Origin: Nocardioides zhouii
Lineage (GTDB): Bacteria > Actinomycetota > Actinomycetes > Propionibacteriales > Nocardioidaceae
Reading direction: 5' to 3'
Length of the DNA: 64,000 nucleotides
Assembly: GCF_004137345.1 (NCBI RefSeq)
Contig: NZ_SDWV01000001.1
Location: forward strand, 62,001-126,000
The notes beneath the pieces are model-generated. The model had not been told where the DNA came from, did not search any database, and saw only the letters and a program-made list of their open reading frames with translations. The position numbers and the translations under genes are program-made. How positions within the stretch are numbered: position 1 is the stretch's first letter; each line of letters opens with the position of its first letter. Of this stretch, positions 57,135-64,000 are shown in pieces.

Positions 57135-58372
57135 CCTGGTCCAGCGCCCTCGCGCCCCTGCGCAACCGCAACTTCGCGTGGTACTTCGCCTCGCGCTTCG
57201 TCAACACGCTCGGCAACATGATGGCGAGCATCGCGCTCGCCTTCGCCGTCCTCGACATCACCGACTCCCCCACGGCGCTCGGCCAGGTCCTGGCTGCCCA
57301 CACCATCCCGATGGTCGCGCTGCTGCTCTACGGCGGTGTGATCGCGGATCGGTTCCCCCGCACGCTGGTGCTGCAGTTCTCCAACGTCGCGTCGGCCCTG
57401 AGCCAGGGCGCGATCGCCGTGCTGGTGCTGGCCGGTCATGCCGAGATCTGGATGCTCGTCCTGCTGAGCATCGTCCACGGCGCAGTGTCCGGCGTCGGGT
57501 TCCCCGCGATGGCCAGCGCGCTCCCACAGCTGGTGCCACGCTCCGACCTCCAGCCGGCCAACGCGCTGATCTCGCTGACGCGCAACGGGATGATGGTGAT
57601 CGGCCCCACCCTCGGCGCGCTGCTGGTCGTCACGGTGGGATCGGGGTGGGCGCTCGCGGTCGACGCCCTCACCTGGGCGCTCGCTGCGCTCCTCCTGGTA
57701 CCGGTGACCATCCCGCCCAAGGAGTCCGCGGGCGAACCGGCCGACACCCTCCGTGAGCTGCGCGAGGGATGGAGCTTCTTCTGGGCGACGCCCTGGCTCT
57801 GGATCGTCGTCGTCGGCTTCGGCGTCCTCAACCTCATCCACGCCGGCGCCTGGTCCACGCTCGGACCCGCGATCGCCGACGACACCATCGGCCGACAAGG
57901 CTGGGGCTTCGTGCTGTCCGCGGAGGCAGCCGGATTCCTGGTCACGACCGTCGTCCTGCTCCGGGTCCGTCTGGAGCGCCCCCTGCTGCTGGGCATGCTC
58001 GGCGTGCTGCTGATGGCACCGCCCATGCTGATCCTCGGGGTCTCACCGCACCTGGTCGGCCTCGTGATCGCGGCCTTTGCGGCCGGCGCCGGCACGGAGG
58101 TGTTCGGCATGGGATGGAACCTCGCCATGCAGGAGAACATCGAGGACCGCATGCTGTCGCGCGCCTACTCCTACGACGCACTCGGCTCCTTCGTGGCGAT
58201 CCCGATCGGTCAGATCGCATTCGGGCCCCTGGCCGCAGCCTTCGGCTACCGGCCGGTCCTCATCACCTCCGCCGTCGCCTACGTCGTGGTCGTGGCACTC
58301 GTGCTCTGCTCTCGGTCCGTACGCACCCTGCCGCGGGCACCGGTCTCCGAGCCTGCACCGGCCGCGCAGTAG
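57131..58372 (+). CDS. MFS transporter
   Basis: A 413-residue major-facilitator protein with about twelve hydrophobic segments. Loop 2-3 is GVIADRFPRTLVL, the MFS signature, and FASRFVNTLGNMM opens helix 1. Relatives are enterobactin exporters or drug efflux proteins; the substrate is unknown. The GTG at 57131 overlaps the regulator stop. Regulation by the preceding ArsR-type protein is likely. Confidence 0.88.
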   Translation: MTWSSALAPLRNRNFAWYFASRFVNTLGNMMASIALAFAVLDITDSPTALGQVLAAHTIPMVALLLYGGVIADRFPRTLVLQFSNVASALSQGAIAVLVLAGHAEIWMLVLLSIVHGAVSGVGFPAMASALPQLVPRSDLQPANALISLTRNGMMVIGPTLGALLVVTVGSGWALAVDALTWALAALLLVPVTIPPKESAGEPADTLRELREGWSFFWATPWLWIVVVGFGVLNLIHAGAWSTLGPAIADDTIGRQGWGFVLSAEAAGFLVTTVVLLRVRLERPLLLGMLGVLLMAPPMLILGVSPHLVGLVIAAFAAGAGTEVFGMGWNLAMQENIEDRMLSRAYSYDALGSFVAIPIGQIAFGPLAAAFGYRPVLITSAVAYVVVVALVLCSRSVRTLPRAPVSEPAPAAQ

Positions 58373-58389
58373 GTCGCTAGGGTCGCGTC

Positions 58390-59151
58390 ATGAGCCTCCT
58401 GGACCTCTTCCGCCTCGACGACAAGGTCGTCATCGTCACCGGCGCCTCGAGCGGCCTCGGCGTCGCTTTCGCCCACGCGTTCGCCGAAGCCGGGGCCGAC
58501 GTGGTCCTCGGCGCGCGGCGGGTCGACAAGCTCGAGGCGGTGGCCGAGTCCGTACGCGCCACTGGCCGGCGCGTGCATACGGTGGCCACCGACGTGGCCG
58601 ACCCCGAGCAGTGCCAGCGGCTCGTCGACGAGGCGATGGAGGCGTACGGCCGCGTCGACGTCCTCGTCAACAACGCGGGCATCGGCACCGCCGTCCCCGC
58701 CACCCGCGAGACGCCCGAGCAGTTCCGCTCGGTCATCGACGTCAACCTCAACGGCTGCTACTGGATGGCGCAGGCCTGCGGGCGCGTCATGCAGCCGGGG
58801 TCGAGCATCATCAACATCTCCTCGATCCTCGGCATCACCACCGGCGGCCTGCCGCAGGCGGCGTACAGCGCCTCGAAAGCGGGACTCGGCGGACTGACCC
58901 GCGACCTCGCCCAGCAGTGGACGGGTCGCAAGGGCATCCGCGTCAACGCGCTGGCGCCCGGGTTCTTCGCCTCGGAGATGACCGAGACCTATCCCGACGG
59001 CTACCTCGACCTGGCGATGCAGCGCGTGCCCGCCGGACGCACCGGCGACCCGCGCGAGCTCGCCGCCACCGCGGTCTGGCTCGCCTCCGGCGCCGGCGGG
59101 TACGTCACCGGTCAGATGATCCCCGTCGACGGCGGGCTCACGATCGCCTGA
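58390..59151 (+). CDS. Short-chain dehydrogenase/reductase
   Basis: A 253-residue SDR. The NAD(P) loop is TGASSGLGVAFA, then NNAG, the catalytic Ser in INISSILG and YSASKAG (Tyr and Lys). PGFFASEMTE near the end is typical of 3-oxoacyl-ACP-reductase-like SDRs. The exact alcohol substrate is unknown. TAGGGT (58378-58383) is exactly six bases before the ATG, so the gene may be leaderless although it follows the MFS gene by 17 bases. Confidence 0.9.
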   Translation: MSLLDLFRLDDKVVIVTGASSGLGVAFAHAFAEAGADVVLGARRVDKLEAVAESVRATGRRVHTVATDVADPEQCQRLVDEAMEAYGRVDVLVNNAGIGTAVPATRETPEQFRSVIDVNLNGCYWMAQACGRVMQPGSSIINISSILGITTGGLPQAAYSASKAGLGGLTRDLAQQWTGRKGIRVNALAPGFFASEMTETYPDGYLDLAMQRVPAGRTGDPRELAATAVWLASGAGGYVTGQMIPVDGGLTIA

Positions 59152-60420
59152 TCAGACCCAGGGTTCCCCGCGCAGCACGCCGTCCGTACGCGTGCCGTCG
59201 ACGGCCTCGGCGAGCCACTGGGCTGCCTCGTCCGGCTCGTGGAGCCCCGACCCGCTCCAGCCGTCGAGCGACCGGACCACGAGCGACCGGCCGTCCCGCA
59301 CGGCGTACACGCCACCGGTGAGCGCCAGGACGAAGGCGTCGTCGATCCGCCCGGCCTCGTGCCCCGCACCGGGCGAGCGCCACTCGGGCTGGCGTTCGAG
59401 CAGCACCGGAGCGGCGCCCACGCCGATCCCCACGACATCGTCGCCGAAGGTGGGGTGGGCACCCCACTGGACGGTGATGGGCTGGGTGGCGCGCGGACCC
59501 GTGAGTCGCACCGTCCTGCGGACCTCGAGGTTGGGTCCGTCGGACCACGCCAGGTCCACCGGCTCGCTTACGGCCCGCCCGGACGCCACCAGTGCATCGA
59601 CCCAGGCCTCCGCACGTGCGGAGGCGCCCGTGCTCCCGTCCTGCGGCACGAGCGTCGACGCCGCGAACCGCCGCCGGTCCGGCCAGGCCACGACGGCCAC
59701 GCCGTCGAGGGTGACCTGGGTCAGCTCACCGGACGACGTACGCAGCGCGAGCGTCGCACGCGTTCCACGCTCGTCGTCGTCCCAGCCCATCGACCACGAG
59801 GCCGGACCCAGGTCGACCTGATCACCGATGGGCTCCAGCGTGATCCCCACTCCCCCGCCGGAGGGCTCGAACACCCGCCGGGGCCAGTGGCGGCTCGGCT
59901 CGAACCCGAGCGCGATCAGCAGGTCGGCGACCCGCTCGGGGTCGGGAGGGCTCAGCTGCAATCGCTCCACGACGGCCCCGTCCGCAGGCCCGGGAGGCAT
60001 CGGCGACGTCCACTGGATCAGGAACGGCAGCGCATCGTCGTACGGTCCACCGCCGACGTCGCAGACCTCCCACTCGACGAGGTCACCGTCAGGAGTGCGA
60101 CGCGAGCCCGGCACAGCGGGTGCGGGCTCGAAGCCGCCGGCCGAGAGCGACGTACGCGCCGCCTCGAGGTCGTCGACTGCGATCGCCCACGAGATCGGTC
60201 CCCGGGCGGCGCGGATCCGGTCCAGCCAGGGGTTCGACTCGTCGGAGCCCGCCGCGATCAGCTCGACGTACGCCGGGCCGGGACCGCGAACGAGGGCGTT
60301 CTCGGTGCCGACCGGGTGCCTGCCGCCAGGGGCAGCGGGAATCCCCGCTGCCGTCCACCGGGCCGCCGCCTCGTCGAGGCCCTCGACCGCGACGACCAGG
60401 TGGTCGAACCGGGCGATCAT
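59152..60420 (-). CDS. VOC-like protein with an unassigned C-terminal domain
   Basis: A 422-residue protein. Residues 1-200 hold two VOC-like modules (FDHLVVAVEGLDEAAARW at the start and LQLSPPDPERVADLLIAL near 155), as in the glyoxalase-like domain of Actinobacteria. Residues about 225-422 are a separate domain I do not recognise, rich in Val, Trp and Pro with VQWGAHPTFGDDVVG. No catalytic metal set is certain. It is cotranscribed with nothing obvious and converges with the SDR gene. Confidence 0.72.
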   Translation of the reverse strand: MIARFDHLVVAVEGLDEAAARWTAAGIPAAPGGRHPVGTENALVRGPGPAYVELIAAGSDESNPWLDRIRAARGPISWAIAVDDLEAARTSLSAGGFEPAPAVPGSRRTPDGDLVEWEVCDVGGGPYDDALPFLIQWTSPMPPGPADGAVVERLQLSPPDPERVADLLIALGFEPSRHWPRRVFEPSGGGVGITLEPIGDQVDLGPASWSMGWDDDERGTRATLALRTSSGELTQVTLDGVAVVAWPDRRRFAASTLVPQDGSTGASARAEAWVDALVASGRAVSEPVDLAWSDGPNLEVRRTVRLTGPRATQPITVQWGAHPTFGDDVVGIGVGAAPVLLERQPEWRSPGAGHEAGRIDDAFVLALTGGVYAVRDGRSLVVRSLDGWSGSGLHEPDEAAQWLAEAVDGTRTDGVLRGEPWV

Positions 60421-60435
60421 CGGGACGGCCAGGTC

Positions 60436-61674
60436 TCAGCCGGCGGCGAGGATCTCGGTGACGGCGGTGACCAGACCGGCGATGTCCTCGTCGCTGGCGA
60501 CCAGCGGCGGGGCGAAGCGGACGGTCGAGCCGTGGGTGTCCTTGGCGAGGATGCCGCGCGCCATCAGGGCCTCCGACATCTGGCGACCGGACATCAGGGA
60601 CGGGTCGATGTCGATGCCGGCCCAGGCGCCGCGGACGCGTACGTCGGACAGACCGCTGCCGATGAGCGGGGTGAAGCCGGCCTCGAGCTGGGCGCCGATC
60701 TCGGCCGAGCGGGCCTGGAAGGTGCCCTCCTCGAGCATCGCGACGACCTCGGTGCCGATCGCGGCGGCGAGCGGGTTGCCGCCGAAGGTCGAGCCGTGCG
60801 AGCCGGGCGTGATGACGTCCATGATGTGGTGGTCGGCCGCGATCGCCGAGACGGGGTAGATGCCGCCGCCGAGCGCCTTGCCTAGGATGTAGATGTCGGG
60901 GACGACGTCCTCGTGGTCGCACGCGAACGTCCGGCCGGAGCGCGCGAGGCCGGACTGGATCTCGTCGGCCACCATCAGCACGTTGCGCTCGGTGCAGAGC
61001 TCGCGCAGGTCGCGCAGGAAGCCCTCGGGCGGCATCACGACGCCGCCCTCGCCCTGGATCGGCTCGAAGAGCACGGCGACCGTGGTCTCGTCGATCGCCG
61101 AGGCGATGGCCTCGATGTCGCCGTACTTCGCGCTGCGGAACCCGGTGGTGAAGGGCGCGTAGCCCGAGGTCGCGACGTCGTCGTCGGAGAAGCTGACGAT
61201 CGTGGTGGTGCGGCCGTGGAAGTTGCCCTCCATGGTGATGATCGTGGCCTGTCCGGCGGGCACGCCCTTGACCTCGTAGCCCCACTTGCGGCTGACCTTG
61301 ATCGCGGTCTCGACGGCCTCGGCGCCGGAGTTCATCGGCAGGATCATGTCCTTGCCGGTGAGGCGGGTCAGCGCCTCGGCGAAGCCGCTGAGCTGGTCGT
61401 TGAAGAAGGCGCGGCTGGTCAGCGTGAGCTTGCCGAGCTGCTCGCGCGCGACCGCGACGAGCCGCTCGTTGGTGTGGCCGAAGTTGAGCGCGGAGTAGCC
61501 CGCGAGGCAGTCGAGGTAGCGCTTGCCGTCGACGTCGATGACCCATGCGCCGTCGCCCTGCGCCAGCACCACCGGAAGGGGGTGGTAGTTGTGCGCTGCG
61601 TAGCGCTCGGTGGTCTCGACGTGGGAGGCCGTGAGGTCGGAGACGGTGCTGGTGGAGGAGGCGGTCGCGGTCAT
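60436..61674 (-). CDS. rocD: Ornithine--oxo-acid transaminase
   Basis: A 412-residue class III aminotransferase. It converts ornithine to glutamate semialdehyde, with PLP bound at the Lys in ILGKALGGGIYP. GNFHGRTTT and FEPIQGEGGV are also typical. It feeds proline or arginine metabolism; proA at 63.7 kb uses the same intermediate. The ATG at 61674 gives the normal N-terminus (about 20 residues before the conserved AHNYHPLPVV). Confidence 0.93.
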   Translation of the reverse strand: MTATASSTSTVSDLTASHVETTERYAAHNYHPLPVVLAQGDGAWVIDVDGKRYLDCLAGYSALNFGHTNERLVAVAREQLGKLTLTSRAFFNDQLSGFAEALTRLTGKDMILPMNSGAEAVETAIKVSRKWGYEVKGVPAGQATIITMEGNFHGRTTTIVSFSDDDVATSGYAPFTTGFRSAKYGDIEAIASAIDETTVAVLFEPIQGEGGVVMPPEGFLRDLRELCTERNVLMVADEIQSGLARSGRTFACDHEDVVPDIYILGKALGGGIYPVSAIAADHHIMDVITPGSHGSTFGGNPLAAAIGTEVVAMLEEGTFQARSAEIGAQLEAGFTPLIGSGLSDVRVRGAWAGIDIDPSLMSGRQMSEALMARGILAKDTHGSTVRFAPPLVASDEDIAGLVTAVTEILAAG

Positions 61675-61733
61675 GAGCACATGGTGCCACCGGCCCTCGC
61701 CGAACGCCGATTTCGCTGCGATCGGTGCAACGA

Positions 61734-61767
61734 GAAGAGGCCGGACCCTTGCGGATCCGGCCTCTTC
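61734..61767. terminator. Hairpin after tRNA-Ala
   Basis: A 12-bp perfect stem GAAGAGGCCGGA/TCCGGCCTCTTC with a ten-base loop lies just downstream of the tRNA 3' end and upstream of rocD. A short T-containing run follows on the minus strand. Probably ends the tRNA transcript. Confidence 0.7.
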
Positions 61768-61769
61768 GT

Positions 61770-61845
61770 TGGTGGAGGTGAGGGGACTCGAACCCCTGAC
61801 CCTCTGCATGCCATGCAGATGCGCTACCAGCTGCGCCACACCCCC
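61770..61845 (-). tRNA. tRNA-Ala (GGC anticodon)
   Basis: A 76-base cloverleaf is visible: acceptor GGGGGTG/CACCTCC, anticodon loop ATGGCAT in a TCTGC/GCAGA stem, TTCGAGT in the T loop, and an encoded CCA end. GGC reads the Ala codon GCC, the commonest Ala codon in this GC-rich DNA. Confidence 0.96.
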
Positions 61846-61876
61846 AACAGCAGAGAAGATTAGCCGACGCCTCGAC

Positions 61877-62524
61877 CTAGGTGAAATCGGGGTCCGTGGC
61901 CGGTGACGCGAGGCGGTTCCACGCGATCAGGCGCCACCGTTCGACCCCGCCGGTCCACGTCGAGGCCGAGTGCTCGAGCACCACCCAGCCGCAGTTCGCG
62001 AGCACGCCGAGCGACTCGGCAGGGTCGCCCGACCACCCGAGGAAGGCCGGCACGGCCACGCGCAGCGCGGCTCCATGGGACACGACCAGGCCGGTCTCGC
62101 CGTCGGCGAGCGTGTCGACGTACGACGTCAGCGCGGGCACGAAGCGCGCCAGCACGTCGTCGCGGGTCTCCCGCCCCGGGATCGCCTCGAACTCGCCGGC
62201 GAGCAGGGCGGCGTACTCCTCCGGGTGCGCGGCGGCGTACTCCTCGCTGGTCAGGCCGGCGCGGTTCGGGCCGATGTCGAACTCGCGCAGCCGCGGGTCG
62301 CGGACCGGCTCGAGGCCGCACTCGGCGGCGACGGCATCGGCCGTCTGTGCCGCGCGGGCGAGGTCGGACGACCAGATCGTGACGGGTCGCAACGCGGCGA
62401 GCACCGGCGCAACCTCCTTGGCCTGCGCCAGCCCGACGTCGTCGAGGGGCACGTCGGCGTGGCCCTGCGCACGGCCGGTGTCGTTCCACTCCGTGCGCCC
62501 GTGCCGCAGGAGAACGAGCCTCAC
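61877..62524 (-). CDS. Histidine phosphatase (phosphoglycerate mutase-like; GpgP candidate)
   Basis: A 215-residue phosphoglycerate-mutase-superfamily phosphatase with catalytic RHG in VLLRHGRTEWND and the second His in VVSHGAALR. Position immediately after rsfS and nadD equals that of mycobacterial gpgP, glucosyl-3-phosphoglycerate phosphatase, so that role is possible, but the fold alone does not prove it. GTGA overlap with rsfS couples the two. Confidence 0.85.
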   Translation of the reverse strand: MRLVLLRHGRTEWNDTGRAQGHADVPLDDVGLAQAKEVAPVLAALRPVTIWSSDLARAAQTADAVAAECGLEPVRDPRLREFDIGPNRAGLTSEEYAAAHPEEYAALLAGEFEAIPGRETRDDVLARFVPALTSYVDTLADGETGLVVSHGAALRVAVPAFLGWSGDPAESLGVLANCGWVVLEHSASTWTGGVERWRLIAWNRLASPATDPDFT

Positions 62525-62880
62525 GTCAGGGTGAGCGGGATCACCGGGCAGTCGCTCCAGAGCCGCTCGAGGGCGTAGAACATCCGCTCCTCCTCGTGCT
62601 GCACGTGGATGACGATCTCGCCGTAGTCGAGCAGAACCCAGCGACCCTCGCGGTGGCCCTCGCGGCGGATCGGCTTGGCGCCGGCGTCGCGGAGCTTGTC
62701 CTCGACCTCGTCGACGATGGCGCCCACCATCCGCTCGTTGGTGGCGCTGGCCAGCACGAAGGCGTCGGTGATCGCGATCTGCTCGCTGACGTCGAAGGCC
62801 AGGACCTGGTCGGCCTTCTTGTCGTGCGCGGCCTGGGCCGCGACGGCGACGAGCTCGAGGGCGTGGTCGGTGGCTGTCAT
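62521..62880 (-). CDS. rsfS: Ribosome silencing factor RsfS
   Basis: A 119-residue RsfS/YbeB protein that binds L14 and blocks subunit joining when nutrients are low. [20 protein letters not shown] and [28 protein letters not shown] are the family signatures. It overlaps nadD by four bases and the phosphatase by four, so the three are one coupled unit. Confidence 0.96.
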   Translation of the reverse strand: MTATDHALELVAVAAQAAHDKKADQVLAFDVSEQIAITDAFVLASATNERMVGAIVDEVEDKLRDAGAKPIRREGHREGRWVLLDYGEIVIHVQHEEERMFYALERLWSDCPVIPLTLT

Positions 62881-63530
62881 GCAGTGTCCTTGCTGTCGTG
62901 CGTGGTCGAGGGAGAGGCGTAGAGGTCGTGCTTGGCGATGTACTGGACGACGCCGTCGGGCACGAGGTACCAGACCGGTTCGCCGCGCCGATGACGGTCG
63001 CGGCAGTCGGTCGAGGAGATCGCCAGTGCGGGGATCTCGACCATGGTGACCTTGTCGGACGGGATCTTCTCAATCGTCGCGGGGTCCATCTCGTAGCCCG
63101 GCCGCGTACAACCGACGAAGGTCGCCAGCTCGAAGAGCTCGTCGGCGTCGCGCCAGGTGAAGATGTCGGCCAGTGCGTCGGCGCCGGTGATGAAGAACAG
63201 CTCCGCGTCGGGCATCTCGGACTTGAGGTCGCGCAGCGTGTCGATCGTGTACGTCGGCCCGTCGCGGTCGATGTCGACGCGCGAGACGTTGAACCGGGGG
63301 TTGGCCGCGGTCGCGACCACCGTCATCAGGTAGCGGTGCTCCGCCTCGGTGACGTCGCGGTCGCTCTTCTGCCACGGGTCGCCGGTGGGGACGAAGACGA
63401 CCTCGTCGAGGTCGAACCACGACTGGACCTCGGAGGCGGCCACCAGGTGTCCGTGGTGGATGGGGTCGAACGTGCCGCCCATCACCCCGACGCGACGCAC
63501 CACGGGATCAGCTGTGCTCGCGTCCGCCAC
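62877..63530 (-). CDS. nadD: Nicotinate-nucleotide adenylyltransferase
   Basis: A 217-residue nucleotidyltransferase. [13 protein letters not shown] is the (T/H)xGH region, and ISSTDCRDR the ISSTxxR motif. It forms deamido-NAD from nicotinate mononucleotide in NAD synthesis. The GTG at 63530 overlaps the small membrane protein gene by 23 bases; GTGs at 63503 or just after would avoid that, so the start is uncertain. Confidence 0.94.
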   Translation of the reverse strand: MADASTADPVVRRVGVMGGTFDPIHHGHLVAASEVQSWFDLDEVVFVPTGDPWQKSDRDVTEAEHRYLMTVVATAANPRFNVSRVDIDRDGPTYTIDTLRDLKSEMPDAELFFITGADALADIFTWRDADELFELATFVGCTRPGYEMDPATIEKIPSDKVTMVEIPALAISSTDCRDRHRRGEPVWYLVPDGVVQYIAKHDLYASPSTTHDSKDTA

Positions 63531-63657
63531 CGAAGGAGACGACGGCCGCCAACAGCACGAGGAGCAGGCCGAGGGCGATCGCGCCCACGAGGTAGGGGCT
63601 CACCACGGGGTCGCCGTGCTCCGCCTCGGCGGCGAGGACGATCAGGGAGTTCAGCAT
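63508..63657 (-). CDS. Small membrane protein between proA and nadD
   Basis: A 49-residue frame: [19 protein letters not shown], then a hydrophobic helix [20 protein letters not shown], then GGGREHS. Predicted to cross the membrane once. TAGGAT (63664-63669) lies exactly six bases before the ATG, so the nadD-rsfS-phosphatase transcript may begin here without a leader. Such small proteins are common here in Actinobacteria and uncharacterised. Confidence 0.72.
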   Translation of the reverse strand: MLNSLIVLAAEAEHGDPVVSPYLVGAIALGLLLVLLAAVVSFGGGREHS

Positions 63658-63688
63658 GCGCGCATCCTATCGGCCCGGCCGGTGCGCC

Positions 63689-64000
63689 TCAGCGCACGTG
63701 CCCGTCACCGACCACGACGTACTTGCTCGAGGTCATCTCGGGCAGCCCCATCGGGCCGCGGGCGTGCAGCTTCTGGGTCGAGATCCCGATCTCGGCGCCG
63801 AAGCCGAACTCGCCGCCGTCAGTGAACCGGGTGGAGGCGTTGACGACCACGGCGGCGGAGTCGACGGCCGCGACGAAGCGTCGGATGGTGGCCTGGTCCC
63901 GCGCCAGGATCGCCTCGGTGTGGCCGGAGGAGTAGCGCCGGATGTGCTCGATGGCACCCTCGACGTCGTCGACCACTGCCGCCGAGATCTCCATGGCCAG
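63689..64000 (-). CDS. proA: Gamma-glutamyl phosphate reductase, C-terminal part
   Basis: The last 103 codons of ProA, an enzyme of proline synthesis that makes glutamate semialdehyde. [19 protein letters not shown] is the end of the family's conserved core, with [19 protein letters not shown] before it. The N-terminal two thirds lie beyond the window, so the catalytic cysteine cannot be checked. Confidence 0.9.
   Translation of the reverse strand: MAMEISAAVVDDVEGAIEHIRRYSSGHTEAILARDQATIRRFVAAVDSAAVVVNASTRFTDGGEFGFGAEIGISTQKLHARGPMGLPEMTSSKYVVVGDGHVR

Overview
This window is chromosomal DNA from a high-GC actinobacterium, most likely a Nocardioides-like member of the Propionibacteriales. That placement is inferred from gene content and codon use; no search was run. 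The core gene order matches a block known from Mycobacterium and relatives: recO, era, a cytidine-deaminase-like gene, a CNNM/CBS protein, ybeY, phoH, rsmE, dnaJ, hrcA, hemW, lepA, rpsT, holA, comEC, comEA, degV, leuS, the rsfS-nadD pair and proA. Accessory genes sit between these core genes. No transposase, prophage, CRISPR array or rRNA was seen. One tRNA gene (Ala, GGC) is present.

Layout. 1-6.7 kb: the recO 5' part, an ABC-2 exporter pair, and a secreted beta-propeller/phosphoesterase. 6.7-16.7 kb: leuA with a leucine-rich leader peptide, lipoproteins, a methyltransferase, a flavodoxin-like protein, a thiolase, an L-lactate dehydrogenase, era and a siderophore-interacting protein. 16.7-24.3 kb: a tmsAB-like pair for 10-methyl fatty acids, the CBS-ybeY-phoH operon, a type II copper monooxygenase-like lipoprotein and a HIT protein. 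24.3-27 kb: an ECF sigma factor flanked by two paralogous GerMN/Gmad2 envelope proteins that share a promoter motif. 27-30 kb: the hrcA-dnaJ-rsmE heat-shock operon with a CIRCE operator. 30-47 kb: mixed metabolic genes (hemW, acyl-CoA synthetase, intradiol-dioxygenase-like protein, kinase-like proteins, HutD, lepA, EamA transporter). 47-55 kb: rpsT facing the competence/replication operon, with leuS behind a transcription attenuator. 55-64 kb: a regulator-MFS pair, an SDR, rocD, tRNA-Ala, and the nadD-rsfS-phosphatase operon ending at proA.

Two regulatory themes stand out. First, leucine control appears twice: leuA has a leader peptide with four consecutive Leu codons and a long hairpin, and leuS has a leader peptide with three Leu codons followed by an intrinsic terminator. 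Both fit attenuator classes predicted in other Actinobacteria. Second, about twenty genes carry a TANNNT-like -10 box six to nine bases before the start codon, implying leaderless mRNAs. One divergent gene pair has -10 boxes that overlap by two bases.

The least explained unit is the ECF sigma/GerMN-Gmad2 cluster at 24.3-27 kb, which may be a small envelope-sensing regulon. The palindrome CGTACG is also strongly over-represented across the window.
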